DNA of 64,000 nt from Chloroflexaceae bacterium (GTDB lineage: Bacteria > Chloroflexota > Chloroflexia > Chloroflexales > Chloroflexaceae): assembly GCA_012034075.1 (NCBI GenBank), contig JAAURD010000001.1:17389-81388 (forward strand), written 5' to 3'. Of the stretch, positions 18,896 through 27,592 are shown in pieces. A program made the translations under genes and the position numbers. The notes beneath the pieces are model-generated. The model was not told the origin of the DNA and ran no database searches. It saw only the letters and a program-made list of their open reading frames with translations. Each line of letters begins with the position of its first letter. The stretch's first letter is position 1.

Positions 18896-20092
18896 TTATC
18901 CCTCTGGTGCTTGCAACAGCAAATCCATCTGGTTGCGAATACCCGTTTCGTCCCAGATCAGGTCCGAACCGATTTCGGTGACCCACACGTGGTCGGGGTT
19001 AAGCGCTAGTTGCCCAATCTGGTGGGGGTTCAGTCCGCTTGCCAGCAACAGCCCACCAAGCAACACATCCGGGCGGTTGATCGGCATTGTCGTAATGATT
19101 GGCACTTGATCGCTGCTGGCCGATTGCATCTGATCTAGCAGCGCTGAAAAGAGTGCGGTACGCTCGAACCAGTTGCGTTGCTGCATGTTGGCGACCATGG
19201 CTCGCAGCACCTGTTGCTGGCGAGCCGAACGGCTAAAATCACTATCGGCATGGCGGGTGCGAGCATAGATTAACGCGGTGGCACCATCCATATGCTGAAG
19301 TCCGGGCTGAAACTCAACTCGCATCGTCTGTAAATCAGGCGTCGGGTAGGCTTCATCAATGAGCGCGTAGGGAACATCAATCCAGACACCGCCCATGGCA
19401 TCGATCAGCCCGGCAAAGCCATCGAAGTTGACCTGCACTGTATAATCGACGCGCATGCCACGCTCATGCAGCAAGAGAAGCTGTTCGACAGCGGCAGCGG
19501 CCTGAGCCATACCGCCCTGTTGCGGGGTTGTGTGGGTGCCATAGAGTGCTTCGGCATTGGCATAACCGTAGCCATAGGCCGCATTGATTTTGGTGCTGCC
19601 GAGGTCGGGCAGATTGACCAGCGAGTCCCGTGGTATCGACAGCAGGTTGATCCAGCGGCCGGCCGGGTCAATCCGCGCCAGCATCAGTGAGTCACTGCGA
19701 ACGCCCTCTTCGGGGTGGTCGGGCCGTTCATCAACACCCATCACCAGTACATTGACTGCACTAGGCAGCATCAAGCCGAGCGGCGGGTTGGTGCGTGCAT
19801 CGGCTTGAACCATGGCTTGGGCCAGGGCATGCACCTGCCAGTAGCCAACCACCAGCGCTATCAGCATTAGGACCAGACCGATTTTCCAGGTACGGCTCCA
19901 GGCTCGCCGCAGGCGTTGTTTGAAGGTGCGGGGGGTATCCTGTGGGCTTGTACTGGTTTCTGGCACTGGTGTTGCTGGTCGAACTGGTTTGCGCGATGCC
20001 GCCGTTCGGGCGGGACGGCGCGACGTTACCGGTTTGAGTGGTGGTAGGTCCGTGCGCTTTGTGGTGGGCTGTGGTTTCCGTGGTTGAGACAT
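18896..20092 (-). CDS. LytR-CpsA-Psr (LCP) family glycopolymer transferase
   Basis: A 398-residue membrane-anchored enzyme that attaches anionic glycopolymers from lipid carriers to the cell wall. A long basic/Pro-rich cytoplasmic tail (to about 85) precedes one membrane helix (IGLVLMLIALVVGYW). The LCP domain follows: VLVMGVDERPD, RSDSLMLARIDPAG, LLSIPRDSLVNLP, KINAAYGYG, and the Arg-rich YARTRHADSDFSRSARQQQVL. ATG 20092 has TTGAGGAG just upstream; longer frames are not needed. Downstream is a dispersed repeat. Confidence 0.93.
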   Translation of the reverse strand: MSQPRKPQPTTKRTDLPPLKPVTSRRPARTAASRKPVRPATPVPETSTSPQDTPRTFKQRLRRAWSRTWKIGLVLMLIALVVGYWQVHALAQAMVQADARTNPPLGLMLPSAVNVLVMGVDERPDHPEEGVRSDSLMLARIDPAGRWINLLSIPRDSLVNLPDLGSTKINAAYGYGYANAEALYGTHTTPQQGGMAQAAAAVEQLLLLHERGMRVDYTVQVNFDGFAGLIDAMGGVWIDVPYALIDEAYPTPDLQTMRVEFQPGLQHMDGATALIYARTRHADSDFSRSARQQQVLRAMVANMQQRNWFERTALFSALLDQMQSASSDQVPIITTMPINRPDVLLGGLLLASGLNPHQIGQLALNPDHVWVTEIGSDLIWDETGIRNQMDLLLQAPEG

Positions 20093-20193
20093 AGACTCCT
20101 CAATGCTGTATGATGATGCCTTTCTTGTATTATACGCCGGTCGTCGTACTTGACAAGATGACCGAACACTGAGATCGCCATGATATGCGGGTG

Positions 20194-20332
20194 ATACCAA
20201 ATTGGGTTAATCAATATGAAAAATAGGTGCGGCTTGCAGCCTGTTTTGGAGGGTGCAGCGCGCTGCGACCCTCCAAAACAGGCGCTCCTCGTTCTATGAA
20301 AGTGCATACCAGTGATCACCCGAATTTGGTAT
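20194..20332. repeat. MITE/REP-like repeat element, copy 3, with a 43 bp palindrome
   Basis: 139 bp with terminal inverted repeats (ATACCAAATTGGGTTAATC at the left; GATCACCCGAATTTGGTAT at the right). It contains AGGTGCGGCTTGCAG and a near-perfect palindrome at 20240-20282: arms CCTGTTTTGGAGGG and complement, core CAGCGCGCTG. A related palindrome occurs at 62602-62651. It lies upstream of the LCP gene and DUF2227. Confidence 0.78.
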
Positions 20333-20438
20333 GAGATACGCAAAACAACGTTACTTTTTGTATGGTATCATACGAGAGAGCAAACGCATGATCGCCTGGT
20401 TATGATACCACTGCTAACACGGGAAAGGATGCCACTGG

Positions 20439-20981
20439 ATGCCCTCGGCGACAACGCACGACCGTATTGCCCTGATTGCGGCTGCTGCTCTGACGGTTCC
20501 GACGTATGTGATACTGCACAGCGGGTTTCAGCAAGACCCAACCACGGCCTATCAAGGGACGCTGCTGGTGATCGGATCGCATCTGGTCGGCTCATGGTGG
20601 CTCTCGCCTGATCTGGATATTGATGGCAGCATTGATGATCGCTGGGGTCCGCTCAGGCCGATCTGGCTGCCCTATATGAAGTTGGTGCCACACCGCCATT
20701 TTGTCTCCCATTCTGGTATTTCTGGTCTGTTTCGGTTGATCTATCTGCTGTTGATGATTGCTGGGCTGCTCTTTCTGATTAGCATGGCTGGTATGCTAGT
20801 AGGGGCACGCTTAAGCTATCATACCATGTTTTTTGATTGGCTCTGGGATGCCTTTCAGAACCAGTCGAGCCCACTCATCCTTTTGATGGTGGGGGTCGTC
20901 ATCAGTGATATCATTCATGTGGCAGCGGATTTGATTGATACGCGGCGCAAGCGCATGTTTCGGGGGGGCCGCCGGCGGTAA
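20439..20981 (+). CDS. DUF2227 family membrane metal-binding-type protein
   Basis: A 180-residue integral membrane protein of the DUF2227 type. Conserved polar residues lie in THDRI, SHLVGSWWLSPDLDIDG, LVPHRHFVSHSGI and DIIHVAADLIDTRRK. The His/Asp set resembles the membrane metal-dependent hydrolase (YdjM/LexA-binding) group. About four hydrophobic segments, with a basic C-terminus (RRKRMFRGGRRR). Function unknown. It is monocistronic; two minus-strand tRNA genes follow. Confidence 0.8.
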   Translation: MPSATTHDRIALIAAAALTVPTYVILHSGFQQDPTTAYQGTLLVIGSHLVGSWWLSPDLDIDGSIDDRWGPLRPIWLPYMKLVPHRHFVSHSGISGLFRLIYLLLMIAGLLFLISMAGMLVGARLSYHTMFFDWLWDAFQNQSSPLILLMVGVVISDIIHVAADLIDTRRKRMFRGGRRR

Positions 20982-21013
20982 ATGCATGATGCCAGCGCAA
21001 GTGGGAATGATAG

Positions 21014-21087
21014 TGGCTGGGGAACAGGGAGTCGAACCCCAACTACCTGATCCAGAGTCAGGCGTTCTACCATTAAACTATTCCCCA
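21014..21087 (-). tRNA. tRNA-Gln (CTG)
   Basis: Read on the minus strand, the gene starts TGGGGAA, has the D-arm AGTTTAATGGTAGAAC, anticodon stem-loop CCTGACTCTGGATCAGG with anticodon CTG, T-arm GGGGTTCGACTCCC and acceptor TTCCCCA. The CCA is encoded (21014-21016). About 71 bases plus CCA. Confidence 0.95.
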
Positions 21088-21095
21088 GCGAGGTA

Positions 21096-21182
<87 letters not shown>

Positions 21183-21329
21183 TGAATAAAGAAAGACGGG
21201 CATCCCTACCCGTTGATGCATGGTATGATACTACACATGCAATGATTTGTCAATCATTCGGGCAAGATTGCCATTGGCATTCAGGATCCTGGTATAATGG
21301 GGCAGGCGTAACCCTATGGAGAATATTGC

Positions 21330-22291
21330 ATGGCAAAATCAGAAACAACACCATCAGATACAAGTTCGGATCTTCCCCGTCCCAAAACCAAAAGCAAAAT
21401 ACCTGGTTGGTTACCACTGGTCATCATCCTGCTGATTGTGCAATTGCGATTGGCGTTGGTTTTATTCTCAGCTCTGGTGATCAGGGATCGGACGACGATC
21501 AAGCACCTGCCGCCGATACACCCACTGATCCCACGGCTGATTCAGCGGATGAAACTGCGCCGGCGGTTGCTGATGCGACTGAGACCAGCGACCAACCTAC
21601 GGAGACCGCAACCAGCGGTAGCGATGACACTGCCACGCCAACCGCCGACGATGCTGCTGACGATGCTACACAGACAGCACCACCGATCACGGCAACACCG
21701 CCACCGGCGCCACCAGCCTCAGATGAGGTATCGCCGCCACCGGCTGATACCGGGTTTGTCGAGGATTTTAGCAGTAATGAGCGAAACTGGTCGGTGGGCG
21801 CACTTGAAACGGGCGAAACGACAACCATTGAAGATGGCGTCTTTAAGGTTCGCTGGAGTGGCACCGGCGCATCCTACGAGGTGTATAGTGGACAGACCTA
21901 CACCGATTTTGCGGCCGAACTGGATTGTGCTTTGATCGAAGGCGGTGATAACGTCAGCTGCGGCATTGTGTTTGCCGAGGAGACAGGGGTCGGCTTGTAT
22001 GAGTTTGAGGTATTGAATACGCTCTACCGACTGAATCGCCAGGAAGGTGGTAATACGCCGATCACGCTGGTGAGCGGTGATCCTGGTGGCATGATGCAGG
22101 TCGGTCAAACCAACCAGCTGCGCGTTGTGCGGCGCAACAATGAGATTCAGCTGTATCTCAATGATCAACTGTTAACGACGATGACCGATACCATGTTTGT
22201 TACTGGTCGGGTGGGTATTTCAACTAACTCGTATAGCGAAACTGGGGCTGAAATCTGGCTGGATAACTTGCGTATCGAGGTGCTGCCCTGA
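21330..22291 (+). pseudogene. Membrane-anchored protein with Asp/Thr stalk and LamG-like domain, frameshifted
   Basis: The gene starts with MAKSETTPSDTSSDLPRPK and a membrane helix (WLPLVIILLIV). The frame then shifts near 21438-21443; one added base restores IVAIAIGVGFILSSGDQG. An Asp/Thr/Ala-rich stalk of about 90 residues follows. The C-terminal domain (GFVEDFSSNERNWSVG ... VGISTNSYSETGAEIWLDNLRIEVLP) resembles concanavalin-like 3-keto-disaccharide hydrolase/LamG folds that bind sugars. Extracellular location is expected. The frame is otherwise clean, so the shift is probably an error. Exact function unknown. Confidence 0.75.
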
Positions 22292-22330
22292 TACACGATG
22301 GCTGGTTTCCATCCTAGCAAAGCGCACCCC

Positions 22331-22351
22331 GTGATCACCTGCATTTGGTAT
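22331..22351. repeat. Isolated right end of the dispersed repeat
   Basis: GTGATCACCTGCATTTGGTA(T) matches the right ends of the elements at 1813, 2054 and 20194. No matching left end is seen, so this is a solo end or a strongly decayed copy. It lies 40 bp after the previous gene. Confidence 0.5.
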
Positions 22352-22445
22352 GCGCCGGAAACCGGACGCAATGGGGATGGGTCAAACGAACTGACCCATC
22401 CCCATTGGAGATGACTGGTGGTAACAGCCAGTCAGCAGGAAGCGT

Positions 22446-23183
22446 CTATTCTCCCGTGTTGGTAAAGGTTATTGCCGCAATGTTATTGTCCGGGCGAATA
22501 TCGCGGCTGGTTGTGGTCACTGAGGCAAACAGGGTTGCATCATCAGCGGATGGTTCACTTACCACTTCGGTGGTAATTTGTACCACAACGACATCGCCGA
22601 GAGCCATCGGAAATTGTCGTGGGATAGTGACCGAAACTGTTTGATCATAGATCGCCAGATGGCCCCAGCTGGTTTTGGTCAACGCATTGTACACATCATC
22701 ATACTGCACGATGCGCAAAAATGAAGGGATTTGATGCAGAACGGCGACTTCATTGGCCGGGGCACCGCCGTCGACATAGCTGATGGTTGCAAAAATAACG
22801 AATTGATCACCAACTTGCACCGTATCGGCACTGGTTTCCAAGGTGACTACCAGATCGACATAGCCTGGCTGTGATGACTCTATGCGTCGTTTTGCGGGTT
22901 CTTCGGGTTCTTCGGGTTCTTCGGGTTCTTCGGGTTCTTCGGGTTCTTCGGGTTCTTCGGGTTCTTCGGGCTCTTCGGGCTCTTCCGGATCATCGGGAGG
23001 TTCAGCTGGTGGTCGTGGTGGTAATTCGCCGTTATCCTGAAAGACAGATGGATGGACAGGATGACTTGGCTGCATGGGCGCTGCCTGGGTTGTATCGGCA
23101 AAACCCAGACAACCAAGCATGGTCAGGGCCAGCACCACTATGGCGGTACTCAACCCCTGGACATACCGAACAAGTATTCTCAT
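22446..23183 (-). CDS. Secreted protein with Glu-Glu-Pro repeat and DUF11-like domain
   Basis: A 245-residue secreted protein. A signal peptide (RYVQGLSTAIVVLALTMLGCLGFADTTQAA) with a possible lipobox (LTMLGC) is followed by a Pro-rich stretch and about nine (Glu-Glu-Pro) triplets. The remainder (YVDLVVTLETSADTVQVGDQFVIFATISYVDGG ... NNIAAITFTNTGE) fits the DUF11/CARDB-like beta-sandwich domains of surface proteins. ATG 23183 was chosen because AAAGGAG lies upstream; a longer frame lacks a site. Function unknown, likely structural. Confidence 0.75.
   Translation of the reverse strand: MRILVRYVQGLSTAIVVLALTMLGCLGFADTTQAAPMQPSHPVHPSVFQDNGELPPRPPAEPPDDPEEPEEPEEPEEPEEPEEPEEPEEPEEPEEPAKRRIESSQPGYVDLVVTLETSADTVQVGDQFVIFATISYVDGGAPANEVAVLHQIPSFLRIVQYDDVYNALTKTSWGHLAIYDQTVSVTIPRQFPMALGDVVVVQITTEVVSEPSADDATLFASVTTTSRDIRPDNNIAAITFTNTGE
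22896..22985. repeat. Tandem 9 bp repeat (about 9-10 copies)
   Basis: GGGTTCTTC is repeated in frame and encodes the Glu-Glu-Pro run of the secreted protein on the minus strand. The first copies are exact and the last two carry a T-to-C change. Copy number is likely to vary by slippage. Confidence 0.9.
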
Positions 23184-23468
23184 TATACACTCTCCTTTGA
23201 AACTGAAATAGGCAGAAGCCTTTGATGCATGTGCAACCACAATATGATCTATTGTAACACACATTGTCATTGATCTGTCATGATAAAATCGGCAAATTCT
23301 AGGTATCAGCAAAGAAGAGCGGTATTTAGCATCGGTCTAATGCGCCATACTATGGCATCAACAGCGATCATACATACTGCAAAGTAATAACGACACTGGT
23401 ACATACGATACACATTGCTCATGGAGATACAAAAGGGTGCTCTCTCATGAGTATACGACAGATTGTCG

Positions 23469-23888
23469 TTATGTATTGGCTTGGTTGTGCTCAAGCTCGG
23501 CCAGGCGTGTTTCGAGCATGGCGATGCGTAACTCCAGGTTGCGTTGTTGCGGGGAGGCTGGTGCAATTTTGTGTTGCTGTGCGTGGTTGAGCTGCTGTCG
23601 TAGTTGATCAATCTGGATGTCTTCTTCCAATCGGGCGAGACGTTGCTCGATTGACTCGGTTGCTTCATGGTATGTTTCGGCGGTTTTTGCTTCATCGGCC
23701 TGCAGGGCTTTTTGGAGCTGCAACAGGCCATCGCGCCAGCCCTGGTAATACATCTGTCTGGCACGTTCGGCGGTGACACTGCCATATGGCGTTGTATGCG
23801 CCGCTGATGCCGAGCGTGCCTGTGCGTCGAGATGTTGTTGTATGGTGTCTAATGCGTGTTGTATTTGCTGGTTTGGTGTGGTGTTCAT
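23469..23888 (-). CDS. Hypothetical coiled-coil protein
   Basis: A 139-residue soluble protein, not recognised. It has predicted coiled coils at about residues 45-100 (RDGLLQLQKALQADEAKTAETYHEATESIEQRLARLEEDI in pieces) and at the C-terminus (LELRIAMLETRLAELEHNQ). No signal peptide or cysteines. The 15 bp gap to the DUF507 gene upstream suggests co-transcription. The 285 bp downstream (23184-23468) hold no other recognised gene. Confidence 0.6.
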   Translation of the reverse strand: MNTTPNQQIQHALDTIQQHLDAQARSASAAHTTPYGSVTAERARQMYYQGWRDGLLQLQKALQADEAKTAETYHEATESIEQRLARLEEDIQIDQLRQQLNHAQQHKIAPASPQQRNLELRIAMLETRLAELEHNQANT

Positions 23889-23903
23889 TGTTTCATTCGT
23901 TAT

Positions 23904-24203
23904 CTAAATGATATAGCCGCGCTTACGCGCAATCTCTTCTTTGTGCTTGCGAAAGAGGATGTCGCGCTCGGTTCCTTTAATTTCGCGACTATACGTTGCT
24001 AGTACCTTTTCAACTTCGTCGTCGATTTCTTCTTCACGTTTCAAATCTTCAATGATAAAGTCATACAGCTGTTTCACGCGGGCGGCTCGCCCTTGCTGCG
24101 GTTTGACTCCGCGTGACTCTTTATAGCTGACCAGCTCACGTTGTACCAGTTCATCGTGCAAACGTTCGGTGATACGGCGTACTTTATCTTCAGATAATCG
24201 CAT
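23904..24203 (-). CDS. DUF507 family protein
   Basis: A 99-residue DUF507 (PF04368) protein: MRLSEDKVRRITERLHDELV at the start, then VKQLYDFIIEDLKREEEIDDEVEKVLATY, and the conserved end REIKGTERDILFRKHKEEIARKRGYI in pieces. Cytosolic, highly charged and helical. Function unknown. Upstream is the GT2 gene and downstream the coiled-coil protein. Confidence 0.88.
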   Translation of the reverse strand: MRLSEDKVRRITERLHDELVQRELVSYKESRGVKPQQGRAARVKQLYDFIIEDLKREEEIDDEVEKVLATYSREIKGTERDILFRKHKEEIARKRGYII

Positions 24204-24260
24204 GCGAGAGCTTCCTTTCGAGCATAGATCACGATCTTCTCAGATGATTCTACCATAAAC

Positions 24261-25460
24261 TCAAGCCGAACGATGGTCTGGTTCAACCGAATGGGTCGTT
24301 TGACGGACTACGCGCCGCACCACATAGAGTGGGCGTTGTTTCACCTCTTCAAAAATACGCCCGACATATTCGCCCATTACACCGAGCGTGATGAGTTGAA
24401 TACCCGAGAGAAAGAAGATCGCCACTGTGAGCGTGGCAAAACCGGGCGGGCTCAGGCCAACGGTTAATTTCTTAATGGTGTAGAAAATCGCAATAAAAAT
24501 GGAGAGGAGCGAAATCGCTAGCCCCACCATCATGATGAACTTGAGCGGCATATAACTAAAGGAGATGATGCCATCCAGCGCAAGGCGTATCAGGCGGGTC
24601 AGCGTATATTTGGGTTGACCGGCATGGCGAGCATGCCGCTCATAGGCCAGACCGGTTTGGCGTAAGCCAACCCAGCTGCGTATACCACGCACAAAGCGGT
24701 TGCGTTCGGGCATGGCGGTGAGCATATCAACGACACGTCGATCCATAATGCAGAAGTCACCTGAGTCGAGGGGGATCTCAATATGGGCTGCACGCTGCAA
24801 CAGACGGTAGAAGAGTTTGTAGGACATTTGTTTGAGCCAGCCCTCTTTGCGCTGTGTGCGAATAGCATAGACAACATCGTAGCCTTCTTGCCAGCGGTGA
24901 ATAAACTGGGGCAGCGCTTCAGGCGGATCTTGCAAATCGGAGTCCATGACAATCACGCCACGGCCACGGCTTTGTGCCAGGCCAGCACTGATGGCAATCT
25001 GGTGACCAAAGTTGCGTGCTAGTTCTACGGCAACCACACGCTGATCCTGTGCCGAAAGGGCTTCGAGTTGCGCCAGGCTGCTATCATGGCTGCCGTCATC
25101 GACAAAAACCAGCTCGTATTGCAAACCGGTTGCATCGAGCACGGTGGTCAGGCGCTGGTACAATTCGGGCAGATTCTCTTCCTCGTTATACACTGGTAAT
25201 ACCACTGAGATATCGGGTGGCAGCGGTGATAGGAGCATCTCTTCGAGTGGTTGATGTAATCCGGCCACTGTGGCACCGTTGGTATGGCTGAGCACATGGG
25301 CCAGTGATTGGCAGAAGTGGAGTGCTGCCAGAGGGTCGCTGGTGGGAATGGCAGCAAGAGGCCCAGGACAAGCCGTATGAACTGACTCAACACCATTCAG
25401 TGTATCAGCGGTATGGTTGGGTTGGATTGCAGGTGGCAGCGAACCGGACACAGATGACAT
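24261..25460 (-). CDS. GT2 polyprenyl-phosphate glycosyltransferase (GtrB/DPM-like)
   Basis: A 399-residue enzyme. An N-terminal extension of about 78 residues is not recognised. The GT-A domain follows: ISVVLPVYNEEENLPELY, VFVDDGSHDSS, ARNFGHQIAISAGLAQSRG, and VIVMDSDLQDPPEALPQFI with the DxD. Two C-terminal membrane helices (FIMMVGLAISLLSIFIAIFY; FFLSGIQLITLGVMGEY) and the VGRIFEEVKQRPLYVV tail are typical of enzymes that load a sugar onto undecaprenyl phosphate. Probably supplies sugar for cell-surface glycans. Start has AGAGGA directly upstream of ATG 25460. Confidence 0.9.
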   Translation of the reverse strand: MSSVSGSLPPAIQPNHTADTLNGVESVHTACPGPLAAIPTSDPLAALHFCQSLAHVLSHTNGATVAGLHQPLEEMLLSPLPPDISVVLPVYNEEENLPELYQRLTTVLDATGLQYELVFVDDGSHDSSLAQLEALSAQDQRVVAVELARNFGHQIAISAGLAQSRGRGVIVMDSDLQDPPEALPQFIHRWQEGYDVVYAIRTQRKEGWLKQMSYKLFYRLLQRAAHIEIPLDSGDFCIMDRRVVDMLTAMPERNRFVRGIRSWVGLRQTGLAYERHARHAGQPKYTLTRLIRLALDGIISFSYMPLKFIMMVGLAISLLSIFIAIFYTIKKLTVGLSPPGFATLTVAIFFLSGIQLITLGVMGEYVGRIFEEVKQRPLYVVRRVVRQTTHSVEPDHRSA

Positions 25461-25825
25461 TCCTCTTTATGCAATACACTGGCTCTGGACGCGGAACTGC
25501 TCCTTGCCCAGAATCCGGCTTATTCCCTTCAGTTTTATTATAGAAGAACAATGGGGCGCTGTCCATAGCAATTCTGATGACTATGGCATTCTTGCGTATT
25601 CAGACGTTTCTCGTTTCATAGGTTTGGATATTTGTTGTGTGTGTTCGTTTTCACGCCACATTGTGCTATAATAGACAACGGATAGGCAAGCAGCGGCAAG
25701 ATGCCCGGGACTGCTTGCCCAAAACATACAACGAAACCGTTTGAACCGGTGATACTGAACACCCTATGCTAACATCGCAAACCAAAAGCGTAAGATCCGG
25801 TGTTTATGTGTAAGAGAGGTTGTCA

Positions 25826-26449
25826 ATGTCGGTGAACCTGTGGCACGATCTGGAAGTTGGGCCAGACGCTCCCAATATTATCAATGTGATTGTTGAGATT
25901 CCCAAAGGATCACGCAATAAATACGAATACCACAAAACCTCGGGGGCTTTTAAGCTTGACCGTGTGCTTTACTCACCCGTGCATTATCCTGGTGATTATG
26001 GCTTTGTTCCGCAAACCTACTATACCGATGGTGACCCGCTAGACGTGCTGGTGATGACAAATCTGCCTACGTTTACTGGCTGTATTGTTGAGGCGCGTCC
26101 AATTGGTCTCTTTCGGATGCTGGACAAAGGTGATGCCGACGATAAGGTACTGGCTGTGTTGCACTACGATCCCTTCTTCCAGGAATATAGTGATTACCAG
26201 GACCTGCCACAACATTACCTGCGCGAAGTTGAACACTTTTTTACGGTATATAAAGATCTGGAAGGCACACGGGTAGAGCCGGTGGGCTGGGAAAATGCAG
26301 CCTATGCGAAAGAACGTATCTATTTTGCGATAGATCATTACTGGGATATGCGAGCTGGTCGCCTGAATCGTCCGGTGCCAAGTCCGGCTGCGATACTCCA
26401 GCCGCAAAATCAGGCACAGCCGCAACCACAAACGTATGAACACGAATAA
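25826..26449 (+). CDS. ppa: Inorganic pyrophosphatase
   Basis: A 207-residue family I soluble pyrophosphatase (PPi to 2 Pi). It has the EIPKGSRNKYEYHK segment, DRVLYSPVHYPGDYGFVPQT, DGDPLDVLVM (metal-binding aspartates) and DKGDADDKVLAV. The C-terminus adds about 25 Gln/Pro residues. ATG 25826 has GAGAGG seven bases upstream. A TATAAT box lies at 25667-25672, with about 150 bases of leader in between. Confidence 0.96.
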   Translation: MSVNLWHDLEVGPDAPNIINVIVEIPKGSRNKYEYHKTSGAFKLDRVLYSPVHYPGDYGFVPQTYYTDGDPLDVLVMTNLPTFTGCIVEARPIGLFRMLDKGDADDKVLAVLHYDPFFQEYSDYQDLPQHYLREVEHFFTVYKDLEGTRVEPVGWENAAYAKERIYFAIDHYWDMRAGRLNRPVPSPAAILQPQNQAQPQPQTYEHE

Positions 26450-26506
26450 GAGGGGCATGTTGTGCGCATACCATAAGAGAATCGCGTGCAGTATGATCAT
26501 GTAGGT

Positions 26507-26968
26507 ATGACAACACATCATCTTCGTTCAGATGCACGGACACAACGCACGGTCTATTCGGCCGGCGGGGTCCTTTATCGTTCGCATGAAAACCATGTTG
26601 AAGTGGTCTTGATCGCCACCGATAAAGGATCACGCTGGGGCTTACCCAAAGGGCATGTGCATCGTGGCGAAACCGCCGAAAACGCAGCGACGCGTGAGGT
26701 TGCCGAAGAGACGGGCCTGACATCACAGGTGGTGGGGCATCTGGCAACAACAGAGTACTGGTTTCGGTCTGGTCCAGCCCGTATCCATAAATACGTTGAC
26801 TTCTTTTTACTGCGTCATATCGGAGGGAGACTGGTGCCTCAAGAAACAGAGGTAGACGATGCTCGCTGGTTTGAACTGGTCGAAGCTGTAGAGCTGGCCT
26901 TTTTTGAACGCGAACGAGCAGTCCTCGAACAGGTTCATACCCTCTGGCGGAGCAATAAACTGGTGTAG
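26507..26968 (+). CDS. NUDIX hydrolase
   Basis: A 153-residue protein with the Nudix box GHVHRGETAENAATREVAEETGL in two parts (G-x5-E-x7-REVxEExG), after YSAGGVLYR and WGLPKGH. The spacing is normal. It may hydrolyse a nucleoside diphosphate derivative such as Ap4A or a dinucleotide. ATG 26507 was chosen; a GTG at 26486 in frame has AAGAGA upstream and is also possible. It lies between ppa and ybeY. Confidence 0.9.
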   Translation: MTTHHLRSDARTQRTVYSAGGVLYRSHENHVEVVLIATDKGSRWGLPKGHVHRGETAENAATREVAEETGLTSQVVGHLATTEYWFRSGPARIHKYVDFFLLRHIGGRLVPQETEVDDARWFELVEAVELAFFERERAVLEQVHTLWRSNKLV

Positions 26969-27008
26969 CTGGCTATGTCACAGCTTGTCCCAGGGATGAC
27001 TCTCCCCC

Positions 27009-27500
27009 ATGGTCGGTGTCCATGTGGCACCGTCAGTAGATTCTGCTGTCGATCTTCCTCTGATTCAGCGTACTGTTGCGCTGGTGCTTAAGTACGAATG
27101 CGTGGGTGAGCCAATTGAAGTGGGTGTATTTGTTGCTGATGATACCGCTTTGCAACAGTATAACCGGCTCTATCGAGGAATAGATGCTCCGACCGATGTT
27201 CTCTCATTTGTGAATGATACCGATGAAACGCCGTTTCAATCGCTCTCTCGCTATCGCTATCTTGGTGACCTGGCTCTTTCGTATGAACGGGTACAGGCTC
27301 AGGCAACACAGTATGGTCATGCCGTAGAACGTGAACTGGCGTATCTGGTGACCCATGGCATGTTGCACCTGCTCGGCTATGATCATGAGCGAGACGAGGC
27401 TGAAGCGAACCTGATGCGCTCGCATGAAGAAGCTATTATGCATTTGTTGGGATTATCACGCTTGGCATCCGATAGCGATTCATTTGCATTATCGCCCTGA
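27009..27500 (+). CDS. ybeY: Endoribonuclease YbeY
   Basis: A 163-residue metal-dependent endoribonuclease for 16S rRNA 3' end maturation and ribosome quality control. The zinc site HGMLHLLGYDH (HxxxHxxxxDH) is complete, and DAPTDVLSFVND and YLGDLALSYERV match the family. The start ATG follows the NUDIX stop by 40 bp; the same strand suggests co-transcription. Confidence 0.95.
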   Translation: MVGVHVAPSVDSAVDLPLIQRTVALVLKYECVGEPIEVGVFVADDTALQQYNRLYRGIDAPTDVLSFVNDTDETPFQSLSRYRYLGDLALSYERVQAQATQYGHAVERELAYLVTHGMLHLLGYDHERDEAEANLMRSHEEAIMHLLGLSRLASDSDSFALSP

Positions 27501-27592
27501 CATGGGTTTGTTGTGTGTCTTACAATGTGTCTGAACACCATATTCAACGTATCATGAGCGATATACTATAGCGTTGGAGAGGAGCCGTGAAC

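Noticed and set aside
22896..22985. CRISPR-like or regulatory repeat
   Set aside because: It is a 9 bp in-frame coding repeat (Glu-Glu-Pro) inside a secreted protein gene.
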